Source of the DNA: a virus
Reading direction: 5' to 3' (one strand)
DNA: 29,755 nucleotides
IMG/VR virus record: IMGVR_UViG_3300009686_000014
Location: 1-29,755 of that record
Positions 28,688-29,755 of this stretch are shown piece after piece (the first letter of the stretch is position 1; each line of letters begins with the position of its first letter). A model generated the notes under the pieces. It searched no databases. It was not told the origin of the DNA and saw nothing but the letters and a program-made list of their open reading frames with translations. A program made the translations under genes and the position numbers.

Positions 28688-29755
28688 ATGGCTTTTGCAA
28701 ATTTACATCAACATAGTTCATATAGTAACGCAAGTACAGTGTTAGATAGTATCATCAAAGTAGAAGAAATAGCTCAGACAGCATTTGACCTTGGTTGGTC
28801 AGGAGTAGCTTTAACAGACCACAACATCATGGGTGGACATTTAAAGTTTTTAAACTCGGTAACCAAACTTAGAGAAGAAGGCGCAAAAGAGCTAGAAGTC
28901 TCCCCACACAATTTGGATGCGAAAAGAAAAGCTAATTTCAAACCAGTCCTTGGAGTTGAGATTTATCTTTCTAGGGAAGGGCTAAATGCAGAGACACATA
29001 AGCAAGGAGAAAGGTTTTATCACTTTCTCCTTTTAGCCAAGGACAAAATTGGTTGGGAGCAATTAAATAAACTAAGTCAGCTTAGTTGGGGAAGAATGTA
29101 CAAAAGGCCTTCAAATAGAATGCCTAACTATATCTCTGACTTACAAAAAATAGTAGGAGAGAATCCTGGTCATCTTGTAGCTACAAGCGCTTGTTTAGGG
29201 TCTCCTCTTGGCGATAGGATTCAAGAATTTGGTAGTGCGGCAGGGGAAAGAAGAGAAGAGCTAAAAGAAGAAATACTAGGATTTATTTATACTATGAAAG
29301 ATATTTTTGGTGAGGATTTCTATCTAGAAATACAACCGAACCAAGAGGGCGATCAGATAGTTTACAATGAGGGCTTAGTAGCTTTTGGACAACATACAAA
29401 TACCAAGATAACAGTGGCGCTTGACTCTCACTATAAATTTAAAAAAGATAGAGAAATTCATAAGGCCTACCTAAACTCTCAAAGCGATGTAGAAAGAGAA
29501 ACAGACCGTTTTTATTCTTATACATATATGATGGAAGAGAAGGAAATTAAACAGTTATTAGGACATCATCTAGATATGGATACTATCGAAGCTGGATTGA
29601 GAAGTACCATTGAAATTATAGACCAGATTGAGATTTATGAAATAACTCATTCTCCTATTATTCCTGAGATACCTTTTCAGAATAAAGAGAAGTGGGAAGA
29701 GGTTATTCATCGCTATGACCAGTGGGAATATTTTAAAAAACTATCTCATTCTAAC
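28688..29755 (+). CDS. dnaE: DNA polymerase III alpha subunit, N-terminal part (partial)
   Basis: The frame is open from ATG 28688 to the window edge (356 codons), so the gene continues outside. The N-terminal PHP domain is clear: NLHQHSSYSNAS (H-x-H metal site), ALTDHNIMGG, PVLGVEIYLS, RFYHFLLLAKD, ATSACLGSPLG and VALDSHY. These fit the DnaE-type C-family replicative polymerase; the palm domain is not yet reached. A DnaE polymerase with DnaB-like helicase, primase, ligase and topoisomerase means the phage brings its own fork. The ribosome site is AAAAGGAGGGATTTC. Confidence 0.93.
   Translation, partial: MAFANLHQHSSYSNASTVLDSIIKVEEIAQTAFDLGWSGVALTDHNIMGGHLKFLNSVTKLREEGAKELEVSPHNLDAKRKANFKPVLGVEIYLSREGLNAETHKQGERFYHFLLLAKDKIGWEQLNKLSQLSWGRMYKRPSNRMPNYISDLQKIVGENPGHLVATSACLGSPLGDRIQEFGSAAGERREELKEEILGFIYTMKDIFGEDFYLEIQPNQEGDQIVYNEGLVAFGQHTNTKITVALDSHYKFKKDREIHKAYLNSQSDVERETDRFYSYTYMMEEKEIKQLLGHHLDMDTIEAGLRSTIEIIDQIEIYEITHSPIIPEIPFQNKEKWEEVIHRYDQWEYFKKLSHSN

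Overview
This window reads as part of the genome of a large double-stranded DNA phage infecting a Gram-positive (Bacillota-like) host. Every convincing gene lies on the + strand. Genes are tightly packed, AT-rich and preceded by strong AGGAGG-type ribosome sites. The gene set joins a tRNA cluster, nucleotide-metabolism enzymes and an almost complete replisome with many small phage-type unknowns. No rRNA, integrase, transposase or CRISPR was seen. The standard genetic code fits, with all three stop codons used.

Layout. 1-345: tail of an upstream gene and a small Cys-rich protein. 425-2139: eight cloverleaf tRNAs (Asp, Asn, Pro, Ser, Val and three Leu-anticodon tRNAs) separated by small hairpins and orphan tRNA-like arms, with one small protein gene embedded. 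2169-5554: small unknowns, a guanylate-kinase-like enzyme and an exported coiled-coil/3D-domain protein. 5743-8854: a zinc-ribbon protein and an SF2 helicase. 9007-11161: zinc-finger protein, Dda/RecD-like helicase, DUF1660-like protein and winged-helix protein. 11224-14187: ATP-dependent DNA ligase, DHFR and two tandem paralogues. 14280-18023: two-subunit type II topoisomerase. 18031-19989: a four-unit structured-RNA array followed by a DUF2828 (TROVE/Ro60-like plus vWA) protein. 20048-23751: leader peptide, tandem HTH protein, SSB-like protein, Sak4-like ATPase and PIN-PhoH protein. 23830 to the end: zinc-finger replication protein, DnaB-like helicase, primase, RecJ-like exonuclease and the start of DNA polymerase III alpha.

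Transcription. Eleven + strand promoters share one consensus: TTGAC(T/A/G), exactly 17 bp, then TATGRTATAAT followed by a TA-rich discriminator. They split the window into short operons, several closed by intrinsic terminators. A twelfth copy points backwards at 8874-8902, into the 3' end of the SF2 helicase gene.

The most interesting feature is at 18182-18487. Four consecutive hairpins each have the form TGAG-NN-C, two bases, RCAGCAA, a variable inner stem, then G-NN-CTCA. The two variable stem bases change in a compensated way between copies, and the array lies directly in the 5' leader of the DUF2828 gene. The simplest reading is a phage Ro60/Y-RNA-like ribonucleoprotein with a multi-copy RNA partner, possibly self-regulating because the last hairpin ends next to the gene's ribosome site.
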